A DNA stretch of 64,000 nt from Ailanthus altissimus (lineage: Eukaryota; Streptophyta; Magnoliopsida; Sapindales; Simaroubaceae). The stretch covers positions 10,818,501 through 10,882,500 of the forward strand of contig OX327705.1 of assembly GCA_946807835.1 (NCBI GenBank), read 5' to 3'. Below the pieces are notes generated by a model. That model was given only the letters and a program-made list of their open reading frames with translations, did no database searches and was not told the DNA's origin. Position numbers and translations under genes: made by a program. Positions 12,130 through 23,868 of the stretch are shown here, piece by piece. The stretch's first letter is position 1; every line of letters starts with the position of its first letter.

Positions 12130-13500
12130 TGAACAGCTTAAGAACATAGAGACATTAAATCCTCACATTAGAAAGAAAGAGTTGAAGCATAGAAAGAAAA
12201 TAAAGAAGAAGAAGGAGCAACATTTTAAAGAAAGGATCAAGGAGAAAGACACAAGAGAACCACTTCCCTGATCTAATATTAAAATCTTTCTAAAAAAGCG
12301 CAAGGAGAATGAGGTGAAAACTACTGGCCTTGGCTTAATTAAGAAGATATAGAAGCCTAGAGAGAAGAGAGCCAAGATCATATACAAGGAGGCTTCCACT
12401 ATTACCTTTGATCCACCATAAGAATGAAAAAGAACCTCGTCAAGCCGATAACACTAAATCAAGCTCTTTTTAGAAGGCAACCTAAGTAATTTTTATTTTT
12501 ATTTGCTTATTTTCAGTTTTAGTTATGTTAGTTTCTTTTTCTTATTAGGAATAAAGCAAGTCAAGCCTTTAAGGAAGCAGCACAAGCATTTGCAAGTATT
12601 AGGAGCAAAGAAACACTGCAGTCCCATCAATAGATAACAACGCTGCAATGTTTCAACTTCACTTACCGGGGGGTTTCCTACTTTTAAGTTTATTTTTTGA
12701 CATTATGGACAATGTCTAATTTAAGTTTAGGGGTGAAAAATATATACAATGTCTAATTTAAGTTTAAGGGCAGAAAACATATAACCTATGCTTATTTTAC
12801 TCCATGAATTGATTAATTGTCTTATGGGCTAAATTGTTTCTAGTTAATAAGTTTTGATTGAGAAAATGATCATTAGTCTATGATAAAAGTTAGAATATTG
12901 GCTGAATTTATTTTTAGAAGTCTCTAAGAAATAATAGACACTTGAGATAATTCTTATATCATGATCTTAAACTGAATTCAATCTTATTTTTGATCACTTA
13001 TTCTTATGTACATTGAGATAAACATATATTGGTTGACTTTTTTGCTTAAAAATACTTCATGCTTAAGTAGTACACCACAGTCTTGATGACCAACAACTCT
13101 AAAACTTGCTTGATTACTACTTGAGGGGAAATTCTAGGAAACACATGAATAGAAAAATGACATTAGGCCATCTTTGGACCAATTAAGCATTTTCGAGCTT
13201 ACCTTAGATGTATATTTATCCCTAATTATCCCGTTTGAGCTTAATTACTCATTTTTTCTGTTCAACCACATTACAAGCCACAAGACATTTAGTTTATTTA
13301 TCCTAAAATTACTCATGACACCATAAACCTTGAGTTTACTTAAAAATATTCTTAAAAAGAAAAAACGTTGTGGATGTATGATGAACATGGTACTGCAATA
13401 AAAAGTAATAAGTTTTAAAGATACGTATTAATCTAGTTTGGGGGTACATTCTAAAAAACAAGCCTTAAATTTGTAATACACCTAGCAAAGTCTTTACTCG
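12130..13500 (+). mobile_element. Athila-like post-pol spacer remnant
   Basis: Sequence on the far side of the Tekay insertion. At 12430-12490 it has the 'GTCAAGCC..TAACACTAAATCAAGCTC...AGGCAACCTAAG' type of block that I associate with the end of Athila/Tat pol. At 12705-12735 and 12748-12775 there are two copies of 'CAATGTCTAATTTAAGTTT' plus purine-rich tails, and at 13438-13446 TTTGGGGGT. No open frame of note. The right edge, against the LINE remnant, is not sharp. Confidence 0.5.
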
Positions 13501-13599
13501 TCCTTGAGTAAAACAAAAGCAAACAATCATTTCTTATTGTTGACTCTATAAAAACTAAAAACTAAAGTAAACCTTGGTTAATTTAGATGATCATATTTA

Positions 13600-16112
13600 A
13601 AGTCTCAAAGGCTGTCAAATAGTACGAGTCTTTTTAGAACACAATAAACAACTTTCAATAACTTATTCTACCATTAATCATTAAGCATTTCTTCCCCCCC
13701 AACTAGAAAATAGTTTCTCATGCCACTTTTCAATTATGCTGGACAATTTGAGTTTCAAGTCATCGAAAAAAATACTTTTTGTTCCTCCCTACAATAGAAG
13801 GCAAACCCAAGTACTTTCCATGCATATTAACTCTTATAAATCAAAATATAACCTGTAAGCTTTGATCTAAGTGTTGGATATGTTTAGGCTGTTGAATAAA
13901 GAAGACTTATCAAAGTTAATCACTTGTCTAGAAGCTTTGGAGTAACTATAAAAAATCTACTTAAATTTGCTACTGCCTTGATCAGATGCTTTGATGAAAA
14001 TTAAGTTGTCATTTGTAAAGAGTAGGTAAGAAACTAACAATGTTCTACTAAACTTAACACCCTAAATCACATCAGAAGCCTTATTTTGATGAATCATTAA
14101 GGATAAGACCTCAACACATATGACAAACGGTTATAGTACGATGGAGCACCTTTGTCTTATGCCCCTTTGAGTTGTAAATAGACCTTTGTCTTATGCCCTT
14201 TTGAGTTGTAAATAGACCTTTATCTTATGCCCCTTTGAGTTGTAAATAGACCTTTGGCTTCCCTATTGATTAGAACAAAAAAATTTGTTGAAGACACACA
14301 TTCTATGATCAAGGTGATCCATTTTTCATTAAATCCTAGCATTTTCATCACATCCTTTAAGAAATGTCATTTTAGCCTATCATATGCCTTACTAGTTGAG
14401 AGCAATATATATCTCCTTACCCCTTTTCCTATTCTTAATCTTATGTAAACATTCATACCTTACAATAATATTGTTAGTTATGAATCTGTTTGGGATAAAA
14501 GCACTTTGATTTGGGCCTATAATATTGCTAAGCACAATTTTTAGTCTATTTGCAATTGTTTTAGCAATAAAACTATAAATAACATTATAAAGGCTAATTG
14601 GCTTATAATCAGATGTATGCTGGGGGTTGGTAACCTTGGGAATTAAGGTTATCAGAGTGTGATTCAATGATGCTAAGTTACCTTCATGATTGAGGATGTG
14701 TAGGCAGATATTAATTATATCCTCTCCAACAACTTGCCAATGCCATTAATAGAACCTTGCTGACATCCCATCAAATTTAGAGGTCTTAGATAGGTTGGAT
14801 TGCCATATTGCATTAACCAATTCCTTCCTTGTAAAGTCTCTATCCAGCTTCTAGTTTATCTCATATTTTACCCTTTTATCCAAGGCTGCCACTGCTTTAT
14901 TGCTATGGGAATTTGTGGTATTAGTATTTGAGAATAGGTTGTTGAAATACTCACAGATACTATGCTCTAAATCCTGGTCATTGTCAATCCAAACCTCATC
15001 TTCACTAATTAAGCCTTTGATCTCATTCTTCTTCTTTCTATTAGAAGCAAAAGCATGAAAGAACCTAGTATTCCTTTCTTATTCCTTGAGCTAAATAGCT
15101 CTCGATCTTTGTCTCCAAGCAATCTCCTCCTCTATTAAAAGCTTATCAATTTCTTTGATTTTGTAGGCTCCAGTATACTGTTAATGGGATAACAGGCACT
15201 ACTTAATCTCATCCTAGAGTTAATGGAGCTTCATACTTATCTTCTTAATTTCTTCCTTACTCCAGTTTTTCAAACCTTGCTTAACCCTCTCAATTTTTCC
15301 AATGAAGCTCCTGGTCATACTGATTCCTGAGTAGTTATTGTCTGCTTAATATTTTTGAACTATTCTATGACAGCCCTCAAACCTACTCCACACATTTTTA
15401 TAAGTAACCTTGAAGGCCTATTCCTTCTTCTCTTATGCCAACCTAAGTTATCCTAAGCCTCTAGCAAGATGGGACAGTGATCAGATTCAATTGCAATAAG
15501 ATGGTCAACCTGAATCCTTCTAAAAAGGTTGGTAATACCCTATGGAATCGATCCAACTTCTCTTCTATAAAGCCTCTATTATATCTCTTATTTGACCACA
15601 TATACGAGCATCCATTCCATCCTAAATTAGCTAAATTATAGAAATTAATCACCTGCCTGAAATCTTCAATTGCTGTAACACGAGGATGACCACCATTTTT
15701 TTTTCTCTTGATGAAGAATCTCATTGAAATCCCTATTGCAAATCTAATGGATATTATTTACCTTTACAAGTCTTTTTAACAAGGTTCAAGTGTGCTTCTT
15801 TTGATAATTTTTTGCTAGCCCATACACACCAGTATATCTCCACATTCAAAGTCTCTCATCAACTATAACTACATCAATGTGGTTTCTACTATGGACAAGA
15901 CCTCTATATTTATGCCACTCTTCCATAATAAAGCCACACCCACATGTGCTCTTCCATTCTTTATTGATTGCAAAACATTCTTGAAAATCAAGTCTTGTAC
16001 TTACTTGCCTCATTCTGTCCTTCTTCGTTTTTGTTTCATAAAGAAAGAGAATGTTTGGCTTATTCATTTGGAGAATTTCTTTTAGTTCTTTGAATGTCCA
16101 AAGGTTCCTCAT
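13600..16112 (-). pseudogene. LINE ORF2: endonuclease and reverse transcriptase remnant
   Basis: At 15846-16112 the translation has the start of an apurinic-like endonuclease (EEP fold): FKELKEILQMNKPNILFL.ETK, followed by the CGCGF and SRNHIDVVIV parts. At 15461-15724 it has the GWNGCSYMWSNKRYNRG segment typical of LINE endonucleases. At 14392-14667 it has the reverse transcriptase block NHTLITLIPKV...DYKPISLYNVIY...QSAFIPNR. Lower coordinates, in broken frames, show 'KAYDRLKW', a degraded YADD box (FTNDN) near 13990 and 'YLGLPSIVGR' near 13810. Stops and shifts are abundant, so it is not functional. Confidence 0.8.
14148..14262 (-). repeat. 34-bp x 3 tandem repeat in the LINE RT region
   Basis: The 34-bp unit beginning ACCTTTGTCTTATGCCC starts at 14148, 14182 and 14216, with a partial fourth start at 14250. 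Copies differ by one or two bases. It falls on the RT segment just before and over the conserved G-I-R-Q-(G-D) motif and is not a multiple of three. Confidence 0.9.
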
Positions 16113-16304
16113 CCCTCAAATATTTTAACTCATGATTTTTATAATCCTCGGTAGGGCTGGTCACCAGTCTCCACCGTTTCTTTCACGATTTCTTTCTCAG
16201 GTTCTGCTTCTTCATACTATGAAAGTGTCTTTGCACATTGGAGTAGTTCTATCAAAAGTCATTTGAGCCTCTTACTCTCTTCTGGGCCTATATCTTCTTC
16301 TCCC

Positions 16305-16755
16305 TTACCCTCTTTTAGCCTTTTTCCCTAACTTAGGCCCATGCAACTCTTGGCCCTCAACATTTTTTACTCTAGCCAGACTCTTCCAAGTCTTCCTCGC
16401 TTTTGGACATTCTCTTATAATTGGCCCTTTTTTTCCTTTCTTCATAGGCTCCTTTACGATCCCTTCCCAGGCCCAAGTTAATTCCCTCATTTTCAATAAC
16501 AAGATTGATGCCTTTTTTATCTTGCCCCTCGTGCTCTTTTCCTACCATTCTTTTTGGTTCTTCATTAATAGCGCTTTTGTTGTTAGCTTCTTTTCCTTGG
16601 GTTTCTCGGCTATCCACTTCCACTAAGTTAATAAGTCCCTTCTCATTAAAAACCCCTGCAAACTTTTCACTACCTACGGTAACAGCTATTATACCCTTCT
16701 CTTTCCTAGTATACAAGTTTAGGCTTGAATCCTCTGAACCCATATCCTTCTTTTG
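16305..16755 (-). pseudogene. LINE ORF1, C-terminal part
   Basis: A charged, low-complexity frame (KEANNKSAINEEPKRMVGKE...RKKRANYKRMSKSEEDLEE) on the - strand, directly upstream of ORF2. It is the tail that follows the zinc knuckle in plant LINE ORF1 proteins. The N-terminal half lies beyond the Reina insertion at 22050-22982. The open frame continues into the LTR by chance. Confidence 0.6.
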
Positions 16756-17200
16756 TGATAGGCCATGTCGTTCGGAGAGGGTCCATAAGCCAAATCCCAA
16801 ATACTTGGGATAAGTGGGGATGTGAAGATCCATTTGCATGCACGTGAAAAAAATAGGAATGGACTGGGTTTTGATAGGCGAGAGTTTTACGTGCAAATGG
16901 TTCAGGAGCGTCGTGCGAATGGGTCAGCAAGTTGCGAGTTGTTCGTCATTTTTATTTCCATTAATTTTGTTCTATTTTTACGTGTATGGACATGCTTTGT
17001 TTTAGGTATGCTTTAGTTAAAGTTATTAGCTACTGGTTTTTCCTTTTATTTCGGTTTGGAGTGTACATGGTTCTGCTATTTAAGCAGCCAAGAATTATTA
17101 ATGGGGATCATGCAAGTTTATTCAAAATCAGTGGCACATTTTCAACCGAAGAGAAAACAATTTATCTTAGCAATTTTACTCTCTAGTTTGGGTCCTATCA
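16756..17200 (+). repeat. 5' LTR of the Reina-type element
   Basis: 445 bp, TGATAGG...CCTATCA. A plausible TATA-like box TATTTAAG is at 17077-17084. It pairs with 21599-22044 with a modest number of substitutions. Confidence 0.93.
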
Positions 17201-17201
17201 T

Positions 17202-17216
17202 TGGTATCAGAGCCAG
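17202..17216 (+). other. Primer-binding site of the Reina-type element
   Basis: TGGTATCAGAGCCAG one base after the LTR end, complementary to initiator Met tRNA. The gag ATG follows almost at once, at 17223. Confidence 0.9.
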
Positions 17217-17222
17217 GTTAGT

Positions 17223-18283
17223 ATGGGAACCAATAAAGAGCGTATTGAGCAGTTGGAAGCAGGACTTGGTGGAGTATAAGAGGGGCTATACAGGGTAGAG
17301 CTCGGCATGGTTGACCGGCTCTGTCATGTGGAAGAAACTCTCAACCGCCTCTCCGATGTCTTGCTGGCAAACCAGAAGAATCCCACCCACGGAAACTATT
17401 ACTGAGAAGTAATGAAGGAGGACGACTAGTTGTATCATCTAAAACAGCAAAACTTGAATTTCCTCGATTTTCAAGAGAGGACCTGGTGGAATGGTTCAAC
17501 CGTGTGAATCAATTTTTCGAGTTCCAGAATACGCCCGAAGCCCAAAAAGTTTCTTTGGCCTCCTACCACTTGGAAGGAGAGGCCAACCAATGGTGGTAGT
17601 GGATCCGTAGGACATTCCAAGAAGACGGACGCGTGCTCTCGTGGATGAATTTTGAGGATGAACTCTGGGCTCATTTCGGACCTTCGGAGTGCGAGGACTT
17701 TGGCGAAGCGCTTTCGAGGGTCAGACAGACTGGTTCCTTGCGTGAATACCAGAAGGAATTTGAATGCTTAGGCAATCAAGTTAGAGGCTGGACGCAACGA
17801 GCACTTGTAGGAACTTTCATGGGTGGCTTAAAGACGGACATCTCGGATGGTATACGGATGTTTAAGCCCCAGACCTTAAGAGAAGCAATCAGTTTAGCAA
17901 GAATAATGGATGATCAATTGGCTAGATAAAGGAGGTTTGTAAGACCTGCACCATCAATGCGAGCTCCCCTAGCTCTTCCCCCTACTAATAGAGCAACACC
18001 ACCAACCCTTGCTGTTCCCGTGAGGTGGCTTAGTTAGGAAGAAATGCAACGGAGAAGAGCCCAAAATTTATGCTTCAATTGTAATGACCGTTTTACTACA
18101 GGACACAAATGTCAAGGCCTACGAATACTCATGCTGGAAAGCTACGAGGATAATGGCAACCCGTTATGCGATGATGTCACCGAAGAACAACCAGTTGATG
18201 AGAATCACGAAGGGCCTCCTGAACCAGAACTTACGCTGCATGCACTAACAGAATGGATAGCTCTCAAAACCATGCGATCATAG
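17223..18283 (+). pseudogene. Reina-type gag remnant
   Basis: Starts MGTNKERIEQLEAGLG at 17223. At 17440-17930 a typical plant gag core follows (LEFPRFSREDLVEWFNRV, EGEANQWW, FEDELWAHFGP, LREYQKEFE). Near 18060-18120 there is a single CX2C zinc-knuckle-like motif (LCFNCNDRFTTGHKC). Stops at 17597-17599, 17927-17929 and 18035-18037 interrupt it. Two of these (WW-stop-W and AR-stop-RR) stand where relatives have Gln, i.e. CAG/CAA changed to TAG/TAA. Confidence 0.85.
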
Positions 18284-21200
18284 CCAAAATCTGCGACCAC
18301 GACGTCATCGTATTAATCGATAGCGGATCGACTCACAATTTCATTTGTGAGCGTATGGCCAATCTGCTGCATCTACCAGTAGTACCTACGCAACCATTCA
18401 CAGTCTAAGTTGCTAATGGAGAAAATCTCAAATGTCAAGGGAGGTTTGAGGAGGTACAAATCGATTTAAACGGCTCCATTTTTTCATTAACCCTTTATTC
18501 CTTACCTCTCACAGGGTTAGACGTGGTTTTGGGAATTCAATGGCTTGAAACTCTTAGTTCTATGGTGTGTGATTGGAGGAAGTTAACCATGGAATTCACG
18601 TGGAAAAACCAAACTAAGAAATTGGTGGGCATCGACGGACAAAATATCCAAGTGGCATCAATTGAAGAGATAACTAAAGGAATTCGTTCTAGCCATGCTC
18701 TATTTGCTGTATGCCTACAGGTTGCCCAAGCGGAACTATAATAGAGCATTCATCCAAGCTTGTATGAGATATTGCAGGAATTTTCAGATTTGTTCATTGA
18801 GCCTTCAAGCTTACCACCAACATGGGAGGTTGACCACGGCATTGCCCTTAAGGAAAGAACCGAACCGATTAATGTTCAGCCTTACAGATACGCGCACTAT
18901 CAAAAGAACGAGATCGAGAAATAGGTCCAAGATATGCTACAATCCGGGCTTGTGCGACCCAGCACTAGCCCCTTCTTGTCGATCGTATTACTAGTAAAAA
19001 AGAAAGATGGGAACTGGCGATTTTGTACAGATTATCGCGATCTCAATGCCGTAACCATTAAAGATCGATTTTCGATTCCCACAGTGGACGACATGCTGGA
19101 TGAACTCTATGGAGCTTTTTATTTTACTAAACTTGATATGAGGGCAGGATATCATCAGGTACGAGTTAAACCATGTGATATCCATAAAACTGCTTTTCAA
19201 ATGCATAATGGGCATTACAAGTACTTAGTTATGCCCTTCAGCTTATGTAACGCACCTTCCACATTTCAAGCCCTCATAAACTCCATCTTTCGACATCATC
19301 TTTGAAAATTCATATTAGTTTTCTTTGATGATATCTTGATCTATAGTTCGGACTGGGATCAGCATTTACTGCATGTAAGGTAGACTTTCGAAATATTGAG
19401 GCAACACAAATTCTTTGTTAAAGCTAGCAAATGTGCATTTGGGCAGCAAGAATTGGAGTACTTGGGACACATCATCACTAACCAGGGCGTGAAGGTGGAT
19501 GAACATAAAATTTCGGCTATGATAGCTTGGCCTCGACCTACTAACATTTCGGAGCTACGTGGGTTTTTAGGTTTGATAGGTTATTACCGAAAATTCGTCA
19601 AAGACTACGGCATCATAGCTCGACCCTTCACCAACCTTCTCAAAAAGGGCCAGTTCGGATGGCATGAAGAAGCTGAGAATGCTTTCCTCGCTCTCAAACA
19701 GGCCATGACGACCACACCGATATTAGCCATGCCAAACTTCAACGATGTTTTCACTATTGAAACAGAAGCATCTGGAGAAGGAATTGGAGCGGTCCTGACT
19801 CAACAAGGCAAACCAGTGGCATACATGAATCGAGCCCTTGAAATGACAAAAAAATCATGGTCGACATACGCTAAGGAGATGTTGGCTATCATCGAAGCCA
19901 TACGTACCTGGCGGCCTTATCTTCTCGACCATAAATTCTATATTCAGACCGATCAACGCAGCCTCAAATATTTTCTAGAGCAACGAATAGAAACACCGGA
20001 GCAAGAAAAATGGGTTGCTAAGCTCTTGGGCTATGATTACGAAATTAAATACTGACCCGGCTGTGAGAATTCTGCAGCTGATGCTCTTTCCCGAAAATAG
20101 GGCAGTCCCATTCTTCATGGAATTTCCTTTCCGCAGGTTAGCTTATGGGAGGAAATTAAAGAAGCTGCAAAAAAAGACCAATACATTCAGTCAAAGGGCC
20201 GTGCGGCCATTGAGCAACCAGGGGGATCATATATATGGCGTCAAGGTCTGTTACTATACAAAGGGAGGGTCATTGTACCAAACAATGCAACTTTAAGGAT
20301 AAAGCTATTACATGAAATGCATGACACCAAGGCATGGGGTCATTCGGGCGTCCTAAGAACATTCAGGAAACTGGGACAACAGTTTTATTGGCCTGGGATG
20401 CATAAATCAGTACAAGACTACGTCAATGAATGCGAGGTATGCCAGAAAATAAAATCCGAGACATTAGCACCAGTTGGACTTCTTCAACCGCTGCCAATCC
20501 TGTGCCAAGTATGGGACGATATCACCTTAGACTTTATCGAGGGCCTACCGGCGTCATAAGGAAAGGCCACCATCATGGTGGTTGTCGACAGACTTAGTAA
20601 GTCCGCTTATTTCCTTACTTTAAGTCATCCGTTTACTGCAAAAATTGTAGCAGAAAAATTTATGGAAGGCATCGTCAAGCTTCACGGGATGCCCAGATCA
20701 ATTGTTAGTGATCGGGACCCAATCTTCATCAGCAACTTCTGGAAGGAATTTTTTAAGCTATCGGGCACCACGTTACAGCTCAGTTCTACATACCACCCAT
20801 AGATGGATGGCCAGTCGGAAGTCATCAATCGCTGCGTCGAACAATACCTCTGTTGTTTTGTCCATCAGTGGCCACTGAAATGGAGTGACTATTTACCTTG
20901 GGCAGAATACTTGTATATTATGACATACCATATTTCAACGGGGATGACTCCCTTTCAAGCACTTTATAAAAGATTGCCACCTCTTATTCCAACGTACAAA
21001 GATGGACTTTCACCGGTACATGAAGTTGACCAGCAACTCATAACCCGTAATGCACTGATACGGCAACTGAAAGCTAACTTAGAAAGATCAGTGAATAAAA
21101 TGAAGCAAATGGTAGATAAGAAGCGCAGAGATATTTCGTTCGATGTCGGCGACAGGGTACTGTTGAAGTTACACCCATACTGCCAACAAACGGTCTTTAA

Positions 21201-21656
21201 AATGATCCACCAGAAACTCGCTAGCCGTTTTTATGGACTTATCAGATTGTAGAAAAAATCAGGCCTGTTGCATACAAATTACAATTACCAGAAGGGGCGC
21301 GCATTCACCCGGTGTTTCATATGTCACTACTCAAACGGTACCAAGACGACAGAGAGAATGTTGAAAAGCCACAGGCTGAGTTATCACCATTCACCGATGA
21401 AGGGGTGGTCTTATTAGAGCCACAAACAATTTTAGACTACTATTGGGTCAAGCAAGGACCTCAAATGATCGAAGAAGGCTTAGTGCAATGGAAGCACCTT
21501 CTAGCCGAAGAAGCAACATGGGAGCCAAGAAAAACATTACTAGAGATATTTCTGAATTTGGACCTTGAGGACAAGGATCCACTTGATGGGGGAAGAATTG
21601 ATAGGCCACGTCGTTCGGAGAGGGGCCATAAGCCAAATCCCAAATACTTGGGATAA
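18284..21656 (+). pseudogene. Reina-type pol remnant: PR, RT, RNase H, IN, chromodomain
   Basis: Protease DSGSTHNF near 18320-18345 and GLDVVLGIQWL near 18515. RT with DYRDLN (19030), LDMRAGYHQ (19130) and FFDDILIYS (19320). RNase H with TEASGEGIGAVL (19760). Integrase with H...H and CEVCQ (20440), VVVDRLSKSAY (20580), SDRDPIF (20710) and HP-stop-MDGQSE (20790-20820). Chromodomain ILDYYWVKQG...EEATWE at 21430-21525. The frame shifts near 18283 against gag and again near 21237, where one base appears lost. Stops at 19303, 20557 and 20800 sit on conserved Arg/Gln codons. The last ~19 codons run into the 3' LTR and end at 21656. Confidence 0.88.
21585..21598 (+). other. Polypurine tract of the Reina-type element
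   Basis: GATGGGGGAAGAAT immediately before the 3' LTR; it is inside the polyprotein frame. Confidence 0.8.
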
Positions 21657-22044
21657 GTGGGGACGTGAAGATCCATTTGCATGCACGTGAAAAAAAATAG
21701 GAATGGACTGGGTCTTGATAGGCGAGAGTTTTACGTGCAAATGGTTCAGGAGCGTTGTGCGAATGGGTCAGCAAGTTGCGAGTTGTTCGTCATTTTTATT
21801 TTCGTTAATTATGTTTTGTTTTTACGTGTATGGACATGCTTTGTTTTAGGTGTGCTTTAGTTAAAGTTATTAGCTACTGATTTTTTCTTTTATTTCGGTT
21901 TGAAGTGTACATGGTTCTGCTATTTAAGCAGCCAAGAATTATTAATAGGGATCATGAAAGTTTATTCAAAATGTATGGCACATTTTCAATTGAAGAGAAA
22001 ACAATTTATCTTAGCAATTTTACTCTCTAGTTTGGGTCCTATCA
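21599..22044 (+). repeat. 3' LTR of the Reina-type element
   Basis: 446 bp, same ends as the 5' copy, followed by TTTTG. Its first ~58 bases are also the end of the polyprotein frame. Confidence 0.93.
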
Positions 22045-22049
22045 TTTTG

Positions 22050-22982
22050 GTTTTGAAATATCTCCTTTATCCTCCCATGGTTGCTTTCTTTCGATTCTTC
22101 ATTCACTTAAAGTTGTTTTGTTGGTTGTCCCAATTTTCCTCCAAAGTAGACTAATTTTCATTGCCTTTTATTATACCTATTGGCTTGCTTGAACTTCTCC
22201 CCCACTATTCCTGCCCTCATCCACGCTCTACAGGCTAGTTCCACTTCTCTTTCTTCCCAGTTTGAGTTACTACTACCACCTTCACCTTCCCTCTTCCAAT
22301 GTTGTTCTACCTGTTCTTCTGAATTTCCAGGCACTCCTTCAAGTATGTCCAATTTTCCCACATAAATAATAAAAATCTGGTAACTTCTCATAGACCAGTG
22401 GTAATATTACTCTCCCGCGCACTCCTTGCATGCCAATTCTTAGGCATCTCTTTAAAGGTTTGGTTACATCCATCAATTTTCCCATATACCCTCCTCTATC
22501 GTCCATCTCTATAATTCTTCAACTTGACTAATGCTACTCCTTATGGACTTTATTGTATTTCTAAGCGTATAGCTAATTGGGATATTATGAATCTGAACCC
22601 AAAAGGATGTATACTTGAACTCCTAATTTCTGGTTTCCCCAAGACCTCATACTTTCGTTAGCATTATTAAGGCCTTGTCGAAATGCCAGGGTTCATATGC
22701 CGGAATGTTCCTCTTATCTTCATCATCATAAAAGTAGCAAAGGAACTTGTTTCCCCCTAAACTCTCAATCTGTATTTTTTCCACTGTTTTACACACCTGT
22801 TGCATAGTTAGTTTGAAAGCCTCCCTGTTAACTGTCCATTTAGACAACACCTTAACCACCAAATAGCCAGCGTACATTTCCTCAGCTTCTTCTTTTAATG
22901 CTCCGAAGATTTCAATAAAGTCATCCTCTTCTCCATTAATGGTCATGGAACTACATAGCTTGACCAGATTTTCAGTGTCCAT
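22050..22982 (-). pseudogene. LINE ORF1, N-terminal part (DUF4283-like plus zinc knuckle)
   Basis: From the ATG at 22980-22982 the first 111 codons (to 22647) match the plant DUF4283 pattern: MDTENLVKLCSSMTI, then GYLVVKVLSKWTVNREAF, then PWHFDKALIML. Lower down, in other frames, 'LPDFYYLCGKIGHT' near 22340-22385 is a decayed CCHC knuckle. This protein binds the LINE RNA. It is split from its C-terminal tail by the insertion at 16756-22044. Confidence 0.8.
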
Positions 22983-23376
22983 GGCTAGTAATGACCTTGT
23001 ACCTTGGTATCACCGCCCAAGGCAAATTAAGGTTCCAACCATCACATAAGGAACTCCCTAATAACTATATTCGGTTAATGAAAAGAGGTTGGTAATGAAA
23101 TAAAGACTTATGATTAATAGATATAAAGAAAAAAAAAATTAAAAAGATCTTCACCAGAGGGAATGAGAAAGGTCAACTATAAAAGCTGAGCTCTACTTTC
23201 ACGCAAGTTCTCCTGAGTCGCTCAGAGAAAATCACAAGAATACTTCTATTGGATATTAAGAAGAAGAAAAAAATGAGTTTAATTTTTTTTATAAAAAAAA
23301 TTACCTACTAATTCTTTATAAGTTTCCAAATGTCTAATTATATATATATATATTTATCATTTTCATTTTGAAAAAT
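22983..23376. other. LINE 5' leader and junction; no gene seen
   Basis: Non-coding. The part up to about 23230 is probably the leader of the - strand LINE. A/T-rich tracts, including an (AT)n run at 23340-23353, lie before the + strand LINE begins. Confidence 0.4.
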
Positions 23377-23676
23377 ATCTGCCCCACCAATCATTACGAG
23401 TATTCTGTGTTCAAATGCATTGAGCTTGGGGAATTCCTATGCATTGATGGGGTTGAGATAACTTCTGTCAAAAAATTGTCTTAATTTGTTATTTTATCCT
23501 AGAAACCAAATTATTTGGTGTGAGAGTTGAGAGGATTAGGAAAAGCTTGGTGTTTCAGACGTCTTTTATGTGGATAGTTTAGGTAGAAGTGGTGGAAGTT
23601 TTGCACTTTGGAATAACTCTCGGGAGGTATTTGTGTTCGGTATTTTAAGATTTTATATAAACTTACAAGTGGTTGA

Positions 23677-23868
23677 TGTTAAGAAAATAAATAAAGTTTC
23701 ACATTGAAAAGAAATGGAAAAAATTATGAGTATATTAGGAGTTAATTATATATTTATTGGTATGAGGCTTTTTGGGTAGAGTTCAAGAGCAAAACCATGA
23801 GAGCTTAATTTCAAAATGGACAATATCATATTAATGTGGAGATATGTGTGATTCGTGGATTCCTTACA
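23677..23868 (+). repeat. 5' LTR of the TRIM-like element
   Basis: 192 bp, TGTTAAGAAA...CCTTACA. Aligns end to end with 24270-24460 with many substitutions, so the copy is not recent. Confidence 0.82.

Larger units (their letters stand above)
16756..22044 (+). mobile_element. Reina-type Ty3/gypsy chromovirus, complete structure, inactivated
   Basis: A 5.3-kb element with a perfect 5-bp target duplication TTTTG (16751-16755, 22045-22049). It has ~445-bp LTRs with inverted ends TGATAGG/CCTATCA, an initiator-Met primer-binding site, and a polypurine tract. Small size, short LTRs, almost no leader and a C-terminal chromodomain fit Reina. It sits inside LINE ORF1 in the opposite orientation. Confidence 0.92.
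13500..23230 (-). mobile_element. L1-type LINE (non-LTR retrotransposon), decayed, split by a Reina-type element
   Basis: On the - strand the order is: 5' leader (about 23230-22983), ORF1 (22982 down to 22050, then 16755 to about 16130), ORF2 endonuclease (16112-15461) and ORF2 reverse transcriptase (about 14670-13600). The element is interrupted at 16756-22044 by an LTR element with its own target duplication. ORF2 stops soon after the RT region, so the RNase H part, 3' UTR and poly(A) tail are missing. The left edge is approximate. Confidence 0.75.

Noticed and set aside
13480..13515. TTTACTC-GTCCTT-GAGTAAA palindrome as a terminator or regulatory hairpin
   Set aside because: It lies in Athila-like spacer, where a similar 'CTCAAGGACGAG' block is usual; no transcript to terminate is evident.
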